The translations under genes were made by a program, and so were the position numbers. A DNA stretch of 64,000 nucleotides from Beta vulgaris subsp. vulgaris. Lineage: Eukaryota > Streptophyta > Magnoliopsida > Caryophyllales > Amaranthaceae. A model generated the notes under the pieces. It was not told the origin of the DNA, ran no database searches, and saw only the letters and a program-made list of their open reading frames with translations. The stretch covers positions 55,076,073 to 55,140,072 of the forward strand of contig NC_079205.1 of assembly GCF_026745355.1 (NCBI RefSeq), given 5' to 3'. This document shows positions 50,090 through 62,951 of this stretch, piece after piece (positions within the stretch are counted from its first letter, which is position 1; the number at the start of each line of letters is the position of its first letter).

Positions 50090-50289
50090 TTTTTTTTTAT
50101 TAGGAAAAATAATTGATGCGAAGACCAATTCCTATTAGACTAATAGCATGGGAGACACGCATAAATTAAATACAAGGTTATACAGTCCAAAAATAAATGC
50201 GACAACATAAAGTTAGAATGAGAATTCAAATCCTAAACAATATCTTAAAATTCGGAATGACACTTCACTGATCTACCACCTCTCAGCAG
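50090..50289 (-). mobile_element. tRNA-derived SINE
   Basis: Minus strand: GAGGTGGTAGATCAGTGAAG (A-box-like) and GGATTTGAATTCTC (B-box-like), ending in an A-run. Target duplication GAGCTAAT at 50082-50089 and 50290-50297. Confidence 0.75.
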
Positions 50290-50299
50290 AGCTAATCGA

Positions 50300-52731
50300 A
50301 TTACCCAATTATCAACTTATATAATATGATAGTTGTCCCCAACATTAGTTAAAGCCTCGTAAGAATAGTCAAATTTTGTCTTCAGCGGCAGCAAGGTATA
50401 TCTAATCTAGGCTTATATTAGCTGTGGCTAGTTCATCGTCGTCAGTCCTATACTCTATAGTCTATAGCATAGTAATTTCATGAGTTGTGCATATCTCACA
50501 CGCAGCATGCAAGATGAAAGCTTTATTTGCAAATTGCAATTGCTATGTAGAACACGTTAAACAGCTAACACCTTGAGAGAATGAATGAGCTAGGTTTTAC
50601 GTGTAGTTTTTGATATTATCCATATGACCATATCGTAGTAATTACAAATTTGTTGGATGGGCATCCATCATCTTACCAATAATGAATGAACCCTACGAAG
50701 AAGAACATTTTAATTTCGCATTCATCGGTTATGAAGATTTAAGGTGGGTCATGGGTGGTGGATTTGGTGAGATATTTCCAAGTCATATTTCCACTAATTC
50801 CATCAATTTCTTGTTGCTTAATTGATATAATGCCATTGTGGTACTATAGCTACTTGTGAATGTTGTACGTGATGCTGGTACTATACTAACTGCTCATAAC
50901 CAAAATCCAAAGACAACGTTATCAATATGGACTGATCAATTCATCATCGTTGGTCCTAATAAAAAATACAAGCAAAGCCAAAAAAAAAAATATATCTGAA
51001 ATGAACAAATTATAAAAAAAGGAGTTATATTACAACCAATTAAAGTTGGTAAAAGGGTTGTGTTATGTCAAATTCATATCAGGTCCATGATCGATAAACG
51101 AGTTAAACATCCTCAATTGTAACACGACCTGTATCAGAGGTCAACAACACGCAACCTTACCCGAATCGTTTATTGACTCGTTTATCAAGCGTGCATATAT
51201 ACATAAACTAACAAAAGTATGTCATAAAATTATTAACCCATGTCTTATATACTAAAACTAATAAATAAACCAAATTGAAATAAACAAATAATAAATATTA
51301 TATATTTATTCAAAATACTCATATTATTTTAATTCCAACTAAAATAATTGATAATAAAATAGTAATCAAACGGGTTATCGTGTCGGATTCAGGTCAAAAT
51401 GTTCAACCTGACCCAACCTGTTTAATAAACAGGTCATGTAAGGTTAACCCACTCACTGAAACGGTTTGAAAACCTTGACCGAAACCCGCTAATTTCGTAT
51501 CAGGAATGGGTCGAGTTAACAGGTTGTGTCAATTTTAACCGCTTGTAATCCATATATACGTTCGGGGTGTTTGTTAAGTTTTTTCATGGATTTTTGACAT
51601 TTACATATGGCCAAATAACAAAGAAAAAGTAAGTATATGGGTAAATGACTTTTTAGGTATCTAAAAAGCCAACTTTTTTTTTATCAGGATAAATAATTGA
51701 CCCAAAATACTAACCCATGCTAGGCTACTAGCTTGCATGAGACACCAACTTTAGAACTGACATGTGTACAAGGTTTCACAACCTAGAAAACAATAGGACC
51801 AAAGGCCACTACCACCACAAGAGGGAAATTCCCAACTTATTGTTAGAATGAGGATTTGAATCCTAAGCAACACCCTTGGATTTGGGGTGATACTCCACTA
51901 ATCTACCACCTCTTCTTCTCTCCAACTTCGTTCTAGCTAAATCCCCGCCTTTTTTTAATCATATAATCAATTTTTTCATGACTAATTGTCCCACTATATC
52001 TCACCTTTTGACAATAGTTATTCCAAAATTTAAAAAATCAGTGACAAGTAACATCCCACAAAGGCTTGTGCATTACACGAGCTCATATTTCACTCCACGA
52101 CTAAGTATTTTTTTTAAACAAATTTTTCGAGGTAAGATGAATATTATTTAAGTGGGTAGATATTTTAAGAGTCTCACAATAGAAATAGAACGAGAGTCTA
52201 CAACCAATTAGACCAACCTTAATTACTACTGCAATTAAATAATTGATTAGTATCATTTCACTTTTTCAAGAGATAGTGATTCTCTTTTGGTTCATCCACC
52301 CTTGTTTTGGGTCATCACCAACTTTATACCACAAAGTAGCATATAAGTATAACAAAACCATATTCCATATATTTCCATGGACCACACCCACAAATGGATG
52401 AAGGTCATAGCTAAATATAGACCTATGGAGTCCATGTCCATATAGTACTTGTTTATGTAATTATTTGGGACTTCATTTATAAACTCCATAGTCCATATGT
52501 TGTATGAATATGACATGACATGTATGGAAGTCGTACGTTCGGACAAATGGTAGCTTAGGGGACCAACAATTGACACTTTCTGATAATAGATTCATAGATT
52601 CATAGTACATACTCGATACTCCCACTTTGAACTTTCCACTCCATCAAAAAAATATTGGGACCCATTTCAATGCTCTCTCATTGTTGACTTGCATTCTTTC
52701 TTCTCACTCATTTTTTCTCTCCCCAAATCAA
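50300..52731. other. Intergenic, upstream of PEC gene
   Basis: Holds one SINE (51676-51921), a degenerate repeat at 51010-51550 related to 46800-47000, and the presumed PEC promoter. No open frame with recognisable similarity was found. Confidence 0.4.
51676..51921 (-). mobile_element. tRNA-derived SINE, second full copy
   Basis: Same family and orientation as 50090-50289. Target duplication CCAACTT at 51669-51675 and 51922-51928. Minus strand starts with the GGTGGTAGATTAGTGGAGTA A-box region and has GGATTCAAATCCTC as B-box. Confidence 0.78.
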
Positions 52732-55700
52732 ATGACTCACTCAACGACGTCGTTTTTGCCATCCATGGCAGTTTTTCCGGCGACACCTATGTTTTCTACT
52801 CGCCGCTTCACATTTCGTCGGCGCTTTTTCTCCGCTTCTTTCAGGTTATTTATCCCTATTTTTCCTTAGTTTTGAATCGTGATTATAAATGTTTGTACAT
52901 TATCATATAATCATATACTTCCTCCGTTCAAATAATAAGTGAAACACTTCTCTCGTTTATGTGAGAGTTTTTTTTTTTAGATAAGTGTTTTACTTATTAT
53001 GGAACGGAGGAAGTATCATATAATGAGAGAGTTATCTTAAAGGAGTGTGTTATTTGAGATTGTATTTGTATTGTAACTTGTTTGTTTGTCAAGTATATCA
53101 TATACTTGACAAACAAACAAGTTACAATACTGTATATGTGTTTGTTTGATTTGGTTATGATAAATAAATTGAAATGCAATTTCATGACTCTCATAAATCA
53201 TAGTACTAGTGTACTACTAATTTACATCATATTGGGGTATTGTTGGAGCTTTTATAGTCTTGTAGTATTTGTGATTGTTGAAGTTGTTGTTTAATATTGA
53301 TGTCGAAGTCGAACTTTTGAATTGTGATTGTTGGTTTGTGTACAAGTTTTCAATAAGAGTTACTTCCTCTGTATTTTTTTTACTTGCATCATTTGTGTTT
53401 GTACAAGGACCAACCAAGGAGAGGAGAGAGATAGAGAGGGAAAAAGGGCGACTCATGTGATAGGAGAGAGGTAGAGAGTAATTATTGTCCAAAAAGGAAA
53501 TGATGCAAGTAATTTGCAATTTCTAGAAGTGGGAAATGATGAAAGTAAAAGAAAAGCGGAGGAAGTAATTAGTAAGAAGTAGTTTGTATGAACTATCTTT
53601 GGCCTTCACAAAGGGTATGATTAGAGAGGGAGCAAAACTTTTGCGACTCGAAAGAGTTGGGAGTTCTTCATTTAGAATGAAGTAGTAAATGAAAAAAAAA
53701 AGTGTGCCAATCACACATTACATGAGACATAAAAATCATAGGAGGGTGAGAAAGCATGTGTAAAGGAAGCAATTGCAGCTGTCGTGTCCACCTGAAAGCA
53801 TGACTCGAACTAGACAAGCTGTCGAAAGATTTCATCTATTTGTTCTCAATTCCAAAAGAAGGATTTTTGCGTTCAGTTGGACAAAGGCAAAGGACCTAGT
53901 CGAACAAATCTTCTCCTGCTACTACATGAAACGTGTTAGTAAAGTAGCAATCCTCTGTCATTAGCGTCTCTCTTTCACGCCTTTTATGTAGAAGAGCTAA
54001 ACCAGAACTGACTAAACGTGGAAGGAGGCACTTTGTTTTATTTGTTGGGACGAAAGATAATGGAAGTTGTGGAAAAATAAGTGGAGATTGTGTAACTCCC
54101 TTCGTCTCTTTTACTTGCTTGTCCGTGTTGTCCTGCAAGTATATAAGAGAAAATATTATGTTGTGGGACCTTGTTAGATTGGTCTCGATGTGTATTTTCA
54201 TAGTATCAACTTTTCATAATGTTAATATGACGTAAATAAAGATATTAATGGTCAAAAATTGGATCGGACGACCACCAAAAAGCATGTAGCAAGTATAAAG
54301 AGACAGTCATATTTCTTCTAGCGATGCAGGCTTCTCTGCCTTAACTTGAATTTCTTTATCTTTGAGTGTGACTAGGGTATAAGTGAGGTATCTTGTAATC
54401 TAAATATTTGAGCGGGTAGCATTGCACACAGTTGCAGTATAAAGATTTTACTTTCATTTGAGTGCATTTAGTTTGGTAATGTAAATAATATGGAATGGTA
54501 TTGCTCCAGATGTCTGTATAAAAGGCTAAGTAGGAACATAAAAGAACTCTGTGAATATAAGATAGTTTAATAAATTTATTCAGATAATTATGGTTAGGAC
54601 TTTGAACTTGGTCTAACTTATGTCACTTATGACCAGAACCTAAGCATGTTCTGCCCTAGGTGGTGGTTTCAAAACTTACTTTAGTGATATTTTGCAGGAA
54701 TACATATTGCACCCAGGACTTTTGGTTGGAAGGTTCATCTTTGTTGTCAAATAACAATATACATTATAGAAGTGAGTACTAAATGGATGTCAATTTTATT
54801 GTCAGACACTGTTACATATTTGCCTGTTCACTTTACCATATAGCTTACCATGATATTGGCTGGTTATCACTAATCAGGCATTTTAGGGTAGAGGGAGGGG
54901 AATGGAGGGTTTCTATGCATAATGGTACAATTGCACATGGATTCTTAGAGCATATGCATATGTAAACCCTCGTTGGTTCAATAAAGTTCTATATACGTTG
55001 AAAATTCATACTTTCTGGAGTGTCTTGACTGCCACATTCCTTTTATGTCCACCACTCTAGAGGCTAGGACTAAATGCTTATAGAGATGTTTTTAGAGTTT
55101 TTGGTTTTGTGTCTTACATAACCATGTCATATTTCAGTTACCTAGAAGAGATGAAGGATTATTGTTGTTATAATGCTGGTGGAGAGTGACAAAACTCAAC
55201 AATTTTAGTGAAAAATGGCAACGCAATATTGAGATTCTTCTTAAAATTAAGCTTGTGAGTAAAACTTATGGCGATAACCTCCAACTAGGAAACTGATATG
55301 GTCTATGAGACATTGTTGATCTACATTGGATGCATCGTAATTAGTACATGTCTAAATGCTGTCACTTTATTTCACGATAATTTTTCATATGCTTTTATTG
55401 TTAGCGATCTTTAGAATTATGAGTTTTAGCTTTTCTTTTCTACTTTATAATGTCTCATATCGTTCGTTAGGGAAGTTGTTGACCTATGCCATGAGGAAAG
55501 ATACGGAGAAATTACTTCCTTGTTCAGATTTGACAAATGAGGGGAAAGGTACATGTTCAAGGCCGGAACTCAAACATAGTCTGAAGGTAAGAATTTATGT
55601 GATGCTGTGGAATTTTCAAGTCAAAAGTTCTAAGAAATATGTGAATGCTTGTCCTTATGTTTCTTTCAAGATTAAGTCTTTTAGAATACATGTGTTAACT

Positions 55701-58138
55701 TGCGTTATATATTTGATTCCTTTCACGGCCTATTCCTCATGTTTTCCCCTATTCATTGCGAGACATATGGTATTCATGGTGAATTGGTGATGGACATGAC
55801 TTTCTTCAAATCTGAGATGCATTTGATTTGTAAAGGAACTTTGTAAATACCTTGGAGTTTGACGTTGTTTGGTTGATTTCCTTGGTCTTCTATGGCATAA
55901 GAGATGTATACTACTATCCAAGACTTATTAAGATAATTTTTATATTTGCTAGCAAGCCCACTGGCTGAAGCATTTCAAGAAAGATGCTAGAGCCTGTAGG
56001 GCATCTTCAGCTGGGAGTGGGGAGAGGGGAGAGGGAGGAAAGAATTGGAGAAAACTCGGCATTTATATGGTTTTTGTTTTTATGTATTCAACATTATGCG
56101 TTTTTTTGGTTAATCTTAGATTAAAATTGTACATGGTGATCTTCTGTCTTGTCATTTTTAAATTGGAGGATAGTGTTGAGATAAAATTTCATAAATTAAC
56201 CCCTTGCTAATGAATCAATGCTTTCCATGACCTCAAAATGATAGAATTGTCAAGTCAATTTTTTTTTACTACAACATTACTGGTTTTTGGCTCTCAATAG
56301 TTGAGAGAGGATGAATGGTGGAGAGGGTAGTGGATAGGATCGCAAGGTGACAAAGGTGTTTGTAGGGTGACACTCATGGTGGTGGTGGTGGCATACGTAA
56401 GCTGCTCAACAATACGTTCCTTATATAGTATCTGTGTCATCGGGCTTGACTAATACAAAATGAGGAAATGGTGAATGTGATCAATTTACATCAATAGCAA
56501 TGGTCTGCAGAGGTTTCCGGTGGTTAGCAATAAAAAGATAAGGCAAGGATTCAGTGAGGGTTGGACGCGGCAACACCAGTAAATATAAGAGAGGGAGTGA
56601 GAGAGTTAAATGAGGGTGAGGGACGAGATGACCCAGAGGAAAAAAGAGATCACAAGATGAAGTTGATGGTGGTGGTGGCAGCACTCAACGATGTATGGAG
56701 GTCAAGTTTTGGCTGGTGATTTGTGGCAATGAACTGTAAGGGTATTGAATGAAAGAGAGATAGTGAGAATGAGAGGGAGGGTGTTAAATGGTGATGATTT
56801 GGTGGTGGCATGTGACAATTGGACTGCAGTAGCATGGTCCCATAGGCGGTGGAAGGAACAGAGAGAGAGAGAGAGGGGGGGGGGAGAGAGAGACTGTGTG
56901 AGAGAGACAGAGGTTGTGGCAAGGACCATCATTCCTGGTTCCCATGTCCGTGTCAGAGGAGAGGGTAAGTGAAGGGGTTTTTTTTTTTGGGGGGGGGGGA
57001 GATAGGCCATATTAGAGTTGGCTGGTGAAGGGTTAATTGGATTATGATGGTGTTTGGCTGTTTGTATACTAAGGTCATGACAATTATTAAAATAGTAGTG
57101 AAGGGCTATTTGTAACATCCTATGATCCTATATTATTTGTCCTCCAAATAAAATTTGCAAAAAGACAGGTTCACCATGTAGATTTTAAGTGAAGGTATTA
57201 GTCATTTCACCACAATAACCACATTAAGTAACAAAGTTAATTTTTATCCATGCAGAAGATTATTTTGGAATGTTTCCACAACTTAGGGTTTGGGTGATAA
57301 ATCACAAAAATGTTGTTGCTTTGACGAATTTCCTATATATGTTTGGACCAAAGGGAACGGATCTTCACAGCTTGACGCTTTGTCTGTTGATCGCTCTGAT
57401 CTTCTTGTAGTGTGCCTTTCTGACCTCCTTGGTCAGAAGATCTTGTTTAGCTGAGGCAGTGTTGAGCTTCAAATGTGTGGATGTTAATTGTTACAAGCTA
57501 TACAAGCTTACTATGTGGGACTGAGTACCGAAGACTCATAATTCTGACACAAGTTATCTCTGTATTGAACTAATAACTCTTTTTTAGTTGGGCGAGTACT
57601 GCTATATATCGTGTCTAAGTAGTATCTCTCCTAGTTTTTATGTCCTTTTTATGTTTCACCAAAATCTTGGAATCAGGCAACGCTTGGTGTTGAAGTGTTC
57701 CCCCTTTCCCCAACTGGAACTAATGTTAAGGATGAATCAGAAAAGGTACAGGGGATAACAATTTGACATTTGTGCTTGTTGAGAAGTTTATGTCACAACT
57801 TACAAATAGTCATGTGGATAATGCAAGGAGAGATGAATAAAAGTGACTGGCAGTAGATAATAGCTGCTATTAGAAAAGAGTGAAGCTTTAGTCACAGGAC
57901 ATAAGTAACTAGGTTTCGTTGTGGAGCCTGATGATTTGATCAGAGATGATGGAGTTATATTTTCTACTTTTGGGTGAAAAAGGTTCTAGCTGTCAAAGAA
58001 TAGCTGATGTTTTATTGAGTTAAAGGGCCCTCTCCTTCATTTTCGTCTTGGAATCCCATATCCACTTTCATGAGAAGGTGAATTCTTTGAGGCATTTACC
58101 ACTTCTTCTTCAGGCCCCTAAATTCCCCCCCCCCCTTC

Positions 58139-58177
<39 letters not shown>

Positions 58178-61100
58178 GAACTTAATTTTCTGCTCTTATG
58201 CCTTGAGTTTTATATTCCTCTTTCTATCGAACATAGTTTATGAATAGGTTATGACCTATTTGAAACTAGTTGCTTTTGCAGTGTTTGACTTTGCTCTCTA
58301 TATGCGCAGGGTCACCTAGCTACCATAATTCACTCCTTATCAATATCATCCTTTATCTTGCTTAGATGGAGTCCTTTGAATATGGGAAGCATATTACTGA
58401 AAATGATCAACTGTCTGCATGCCTTTTCAATGCAAGCTTTTGGGTCCAGAAAACTGCTGTTTGCTTCCTTGTCTAGTTCAGTGAACAAGCCTACGCCTCT
58501 TAACTTGGATGTATCTCTACCTTCTATCGGAGATCTCCAATGGAGTCTTGCACGAATGATGTATCTATTCAACATGCAAGTAGAAAGAAATGTTGCTACG
58601 TAAGTGAAAGTTGCATATAAGATAGTTTAATGCCGTTAATTTCTTATAATATCATGTTCTCGGAAGCTACCATGTTATTTTATGAAAACCATTAACAGTT
58701 ATATGAAGCTCTTGGTTTATTTTCTCTTGATCTTTGTTTTCATTGGCTTAAAATCTAAGTGTCAACTTCAAGTGTTCGTGCAGATGTTGTGAGTTTCCAG
58801 TATGGGTATTAAGGGAAATGAAGAGTCTCAGGAACATAGTTTAAAAGTCTCCTGGAAGTGGTTAGTGAGGAGATCTCATCTTTACTTAGAGCTTGTACAA
58901 TGATAATGGCTCTCCAATGAATCCGCTATTCTCTCTCTTCAAGCTATTCTTAAAGACTATGTCTAAAAAACACCCAACAATAATAGAACTCTTTAAGGAG
59001 CTCTCCATTTTATATTTTACTATGTAATGGTCCCCATGTCAATTAATGAAACTCATACCTTTGTGTTTGTGTCACCAATTGATTGGTTGGGGGCAATGGA
59101 CAGTCATTTCCCATTTCTCCTAAATAGTATCTCCTCCAAGAGACACTTGTCAAAGTGTCTCCATGGAGATACACTCAAGATACACCCAAGAGCCTGTGGT
59201 GAACCCACTAATGGCGCAAATACACAGGCAAGAGATAAAGAATAACAGGGAAATGGTAGCATAGGTTAATACAGAAATGGGAAGGGATAGTGTACTGCTT
59301 TCGAGAGGCAGACTCTCTCCAATTACAAAAGACTTGGCTAATTTCTCAATGCCTTGATTCAATTAATCTCTCCTCTATATATACAGCAATCTCAACAAAA
59401 AGATGCCCATTTAATTACACCTCATTACCTCCTATTTCTCCCTCCACAACTAACACCTCATGATTCATCATATCTAACTGAAAAACATTCCCTTCTAGAA
59501 GGACTCCTTTTCACCTTTTACTGATTTGCCCTCCTGCTCTAAGTAAACCAAATAGGGGGTTTGGGTGGGTATATTTCATTACCCCCTTCCCAAACTCGCA
59601 CCTTGTCCTCAAGGTGGAAGGTAGGAAAGTGCTCCTGGATGAATGAGAAATGCTCCCAAGTAGCTTCAAATTCAGGCATTTCCTCCCATTGGATTAGGAC
59701 TTCCAAAGTTGAGACATCCCCATGTAAAGTAGTGCGCAGTGCGCACTCCCAATAACTTAAGAGGATGAGCCTCCAAAAACAAATCACCAGTTAGCTCCTC
59801 ACGTAGTGGAGTAGGAGTAATGGAAGGAGACCTATGTATGTGATCGAGACTCTGCAACCACGTTCTGATATCTGTCATGCCAAAGGTTGAGCTGATGTTG
59901 AGGACAGTTTTTGATCATTAATTTTCACGAATTGAATGAAAAATGGTTCCATAACTCCATGTATATGATCGAGACTCCGCAAACGACGTTTCCATATCGA
60001 GTTTGGTTGAATTACTGTATCTGCTAGTACTATTCTTTACGTTAGGAGTTATTAGTAGCTATATGAGTTTGTCTATGGAGATATCATGCTGGTGCTCCAA
60101 TCTTTTATAGTAGCTTAAATCTGCCTTAAAAGTTTTGCATTAACCTTCTTAGTTCTTGATTGATCCTTCCTCTCCAAATAGGTGAAACGTAATACTATTT
60201 ACTAGTAAGGGATCTCCTATTGCTGTCTTTTTTACCATGAACTTTCATTTATCACTTACAAATCAAGGTGTCTAAAGGGCCTGTTTCAACGTGCTCGCTC
60301 CAGTGTCTAAGCAGTGTGGTTCATGGGTGGCTTGAAAAGTTATCCAGACTGGCCCATTTCAAGCCGGGGACCTGTTTATCCAGCTTCTAAGTTTATGGAT
60401 GTAGTTTCTTCTTTAAATTAGAAATTATATAAACTGGAAAGTGATGAGCCCAACCTGGGAACAAACTGCCCAAAACCTTATCCATCTGTGATCTGTGCGT
60501 ACACTGGATATATAATCCCGGCCGAGGTCTTGCTCAGACTAATCCTGAGAGCGGTGGCCTCCTCTGCTCACACCTGCTATCCATGCACGATTTTAATGCA
60601 ACCTTGACCTTGTCTTCGGTTGGCATCCATTCAAAAACTTGTGCCACCTATCTCAATAGGAGTATATGGTTACCTGTTACTGTTTTTCTGTTGGACTTCT
60701 CATCGATTTTTCACTACAATATTGTATCATAATGGCTAAACCAGCTGGAATTGACATTATGCAGGTTCTTATTGGTACTTCTTGTGGCATGCTTCTCTTT
60801 CGTTGTCATTGGTGGATTCCTCTTCTTTAGGTTCAGGTACCCTGTGATATCCACTTTCACCATACAATATTATTGATTAAGTTTATAAGTTTTGTAAGTT
60901 GCTCATATATCACAATATACTTCCTTAAATGAAGACGTAAGCTTCGTGTTTGCACTTATCTTTTCCCAGTCACCTGGCTTTCCTTGCTGATCCCAGAAAA
61001 AAGGAAATAAAGAATATAGCAAATGCAACTGTGCAACACTGGTTGTCTGTTTGTTGTTTGAATAACCAAGCATTTTCTGCTGTTTCCTCTGTTCTACTTT

Positions 61101-62951
61101 GTTAATGTTTTCCCTGTTTGATAACATAGGAATAATTCACAATCTCTGGAGGATTGCTTCTGGGAGGCCTGGGCTTGTCTTTGTTCTTCATCAACCCATT
61201 TAAGAGTGTGAAAATGATGCTCTTGTGAACTTTCTGGCACTGTTTCTTGTGATATTCACTTGATTCTGCTTGGCTTATCAATTATCTGGTAGTTAATGCA
61301 GCTGCTGCATCTAATATCAATTTTTCCATGGTAAATTGCAGCTGAGAACACGTTTTGAGCGAGTGGTTGGGTTTATGCTTGCTATCTGGGGCATATTATT
61401 CTACTCTCGTCTATTGAGCACAATGACAGAGCAGTTCAGAGTAAGTTTAGGAGCATAATTTCTCATAGGAGTCCTGCCAAATGGCAAAATTTTAGCCAAC
61501 AAAGCCTCTGATATATCATCCTCACATAATGCCATAAAGGCAGCTAGTGATGGTATAAAGGGACTAAAGGTAGCCTGAAATTGGCACTTGGGTAAATACT
61601 GTAATAGATTATGGCATTTAGCTGTCTAATTGAGGTACTTAAAGTTTATTCTCATAGGGATCATGTTACACTGTGCAGTGACCACTGAAATATCTTCTTG
61701 AATTTCTGACCATAAACTCTGTTGCATCATGTCCATCGTGTCTCACCAGAATAATATGCAAAGGCTCAGGGAGGGTGCCCAAATGCAAGTTTTGGAGACT
61801 GATCATATAATCATTTGTGGAGTGAATAGTCATCTGAACTTCATTCTCAAGCAGATAAATAAGTATCACGAGTTTTCCATCCGTTTAGGCACTGCACACG
61901 ATAGGTATTGTGTTTTGTGTGAATTATAGATGTAATTTGTGTCATCTGGCAACCTGTTCTTGTTTGCATGCTATACAGGAGGCAGAGAATCCTTCTCCTT
62001 TCTGACCTTCCGAGGAAGCAAATGGAAAGGATTGCTGAAAATATTGCTAAAGATCTTAACCATATCGATGTTCTTACAAAAAGGTAAGATTAGTTACTGT
62101 TTCTTATTCGTAGAATTAAACTACTTCACAATTTAACCATCTGAGATTTCATTTGATCATTCCAAGCAAGCCTGTTCTTTCACTGCTTTCAGAAATGCCA
62201 ATCTTTTGGTCGGGAGTCTTCCTGTTTGTGGTTGTCTACTTTTCTATAGCTTAGGCCGATGTGTAAAACCACCTTTAATATATCATGTAATCTACCTTAC
62301 CCCAGTACCTCTCATGGGATCCTGTTTTGAACAAACTAAAGCAACCACTTCCATGGTGAAATCATTGGGCATCGTTTTGAACAAAACAGGAAAGATCTAG
62401 CTGAACTTAGGAAATTGCAAGCATGCAGGTCTTTTATGAGTGACGCACACATCTAGGTAGCGTTCTGAAACGAAATAGCCAGTTTTGGAATAAAAAATTG
62501 TAATAACTTGTGTATGGTCAAATAGGCATCAATGCTTTTTATAGTTCTTTGAATACTACAATTTGAGTTTAATATGCCACTCCTTGGCCTTCTGTACTAT
62601 AGGTTGAATGCCCATAAAAGTAAAGCTGACTGACAACGGAGCATAGGAACGTCGATTATTTGATTAGAGTGCTGTCAAACCTTTTCTTATAGGTTAAGGA
62701 TCTCTCTTTGATTTCTGGAAATCCTGTTAGTTTAACCATGCCCTAGCTAATGTGGATGAAGTATCTTTCTCTTTCTTAGTTGTTGTAAGTAAACTTGTTC
62801 GATTAAAGAATGTGTTGGTGGGTAATATTTTTGGGAGCTTACGTTGGATTTTGCAATGAGACAGCTGCAGTCTCAGCTCGACGAAATCTTTTGAAAGAGC
62901 TGCTGCAAACAAGGCTCGTGCTGTAATTATATTACCAACAAAAGGAGATAG
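52732..62951 (+). CDS. Plastid envelope ion channel (PEC/POLLUX-like, DUF1012), 5' part, at least 11 exons
   Basis: Arabidopsis PEC1/PEC2 are plastid-envelope cation channels needed for stress-evoked stromal calcium signals. Exons: 52732-52844, 54698-54771, 55471-55586, 57677-57745, 58310-58599, 60765-60836, 61130-61205, 61342-61440, 61750-61904, 61979-62083, 62871-62951. Phases are all consistent, giving about 416 residues before the window ends. Residues 1-38 are Ser/Thr/Arg-rich and look like a chloroplast transit peptide ([16 protein letters not shown]). Helices are at about 125-145, 222-244 ([20 protein letters not shown]) and 277-297 ([16 protein letters not shown]). [13 protein letters not shown] is the channel-core signature. 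IIICGVNSH (323-331) starts the RCK-like Rossmann domain, and VIILPTKGD ends the visible part. The remaining half lies beyond the right edge. Confidence 0.93.
52918..53013. mobile_element. Stowaway MITE (96 bp) in PEC intron 1
   Basis: Ends CTTCCTCCGTTC and GAACGGAGGAAG with TA on both sides (52916-52917 and 53014-53015). The interior folds back through AAGTGAAACACTT and AAGTGTTTTACTT. Confidence 0.85.
53069..53129. repeat. Perfect 29-bp inverted repeat with 3-bp loop
   Basis: TATTGTAACTTGTTTGTTTG... is followed after TCA by its exact reverse complement. Located in PEC intron 1. It would form a very stable RNA hairpin. Confidence 0.9.
53362..53568. mobile_element. Second Stowaway-like MITE in PEC intron 1
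   Basis: Left ACTTCCTCTGTATTTTTTTT and right (reverse complement) ACTTCCTCCGCTTTTCTTTT, with both flanks containing TA. It has a GAGAGA-rich centre. Confidence 0.7.
56860..56895. repeat. (GA)n and G-run tract in PEC intron 3
   Basis: AGAGAGAGAGAG followed by a run of G. The surrounding 56480-57120 is GA-rich, and its open frames are compositional. Confidence 0.7.
58126..58166. repeat. C-run followed by about 30 T in PEC intron 4
   Basis: Nine or ten C and then an almost pure T stretch. It is a possible poly(A) tail of a minus-strand retroposon, or a slippage hotspot. Confidence 0.7.
59140..59880 (-). pseudogene. Chromovirus 3' end fragment in PEC intron 5
   Basis: The minus strand reads [20 protein letters not shown], then [20 protein letters not shown] (59787-59539), the end of an integrase/chromodomain of a Ty3/gypsy element different from the Tekay copy (Reina-like by the FHLEDKV ending). 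It is followed on its 3' side by a GGGTGGG-type purine tract and LTR-like sequence (59140-59520, containing GACACTTTGACAAGTGTC-type palindromes). The rest of the element is missing. Confidence 0.7.

Noticed and set aside
55356..55790. 144-codon plus-strand frame
   Set aside because: Only its central part (55471-55586) is a PEC exon. The rest is intron read-through.
56481..57118. Ser/Leu/Pro-rich minus-strand frames in PEC intron 3
   Set aside because: GA/CT-rich low complexity. They overlap an intron of a well-supported gene and have no splice or domain support.
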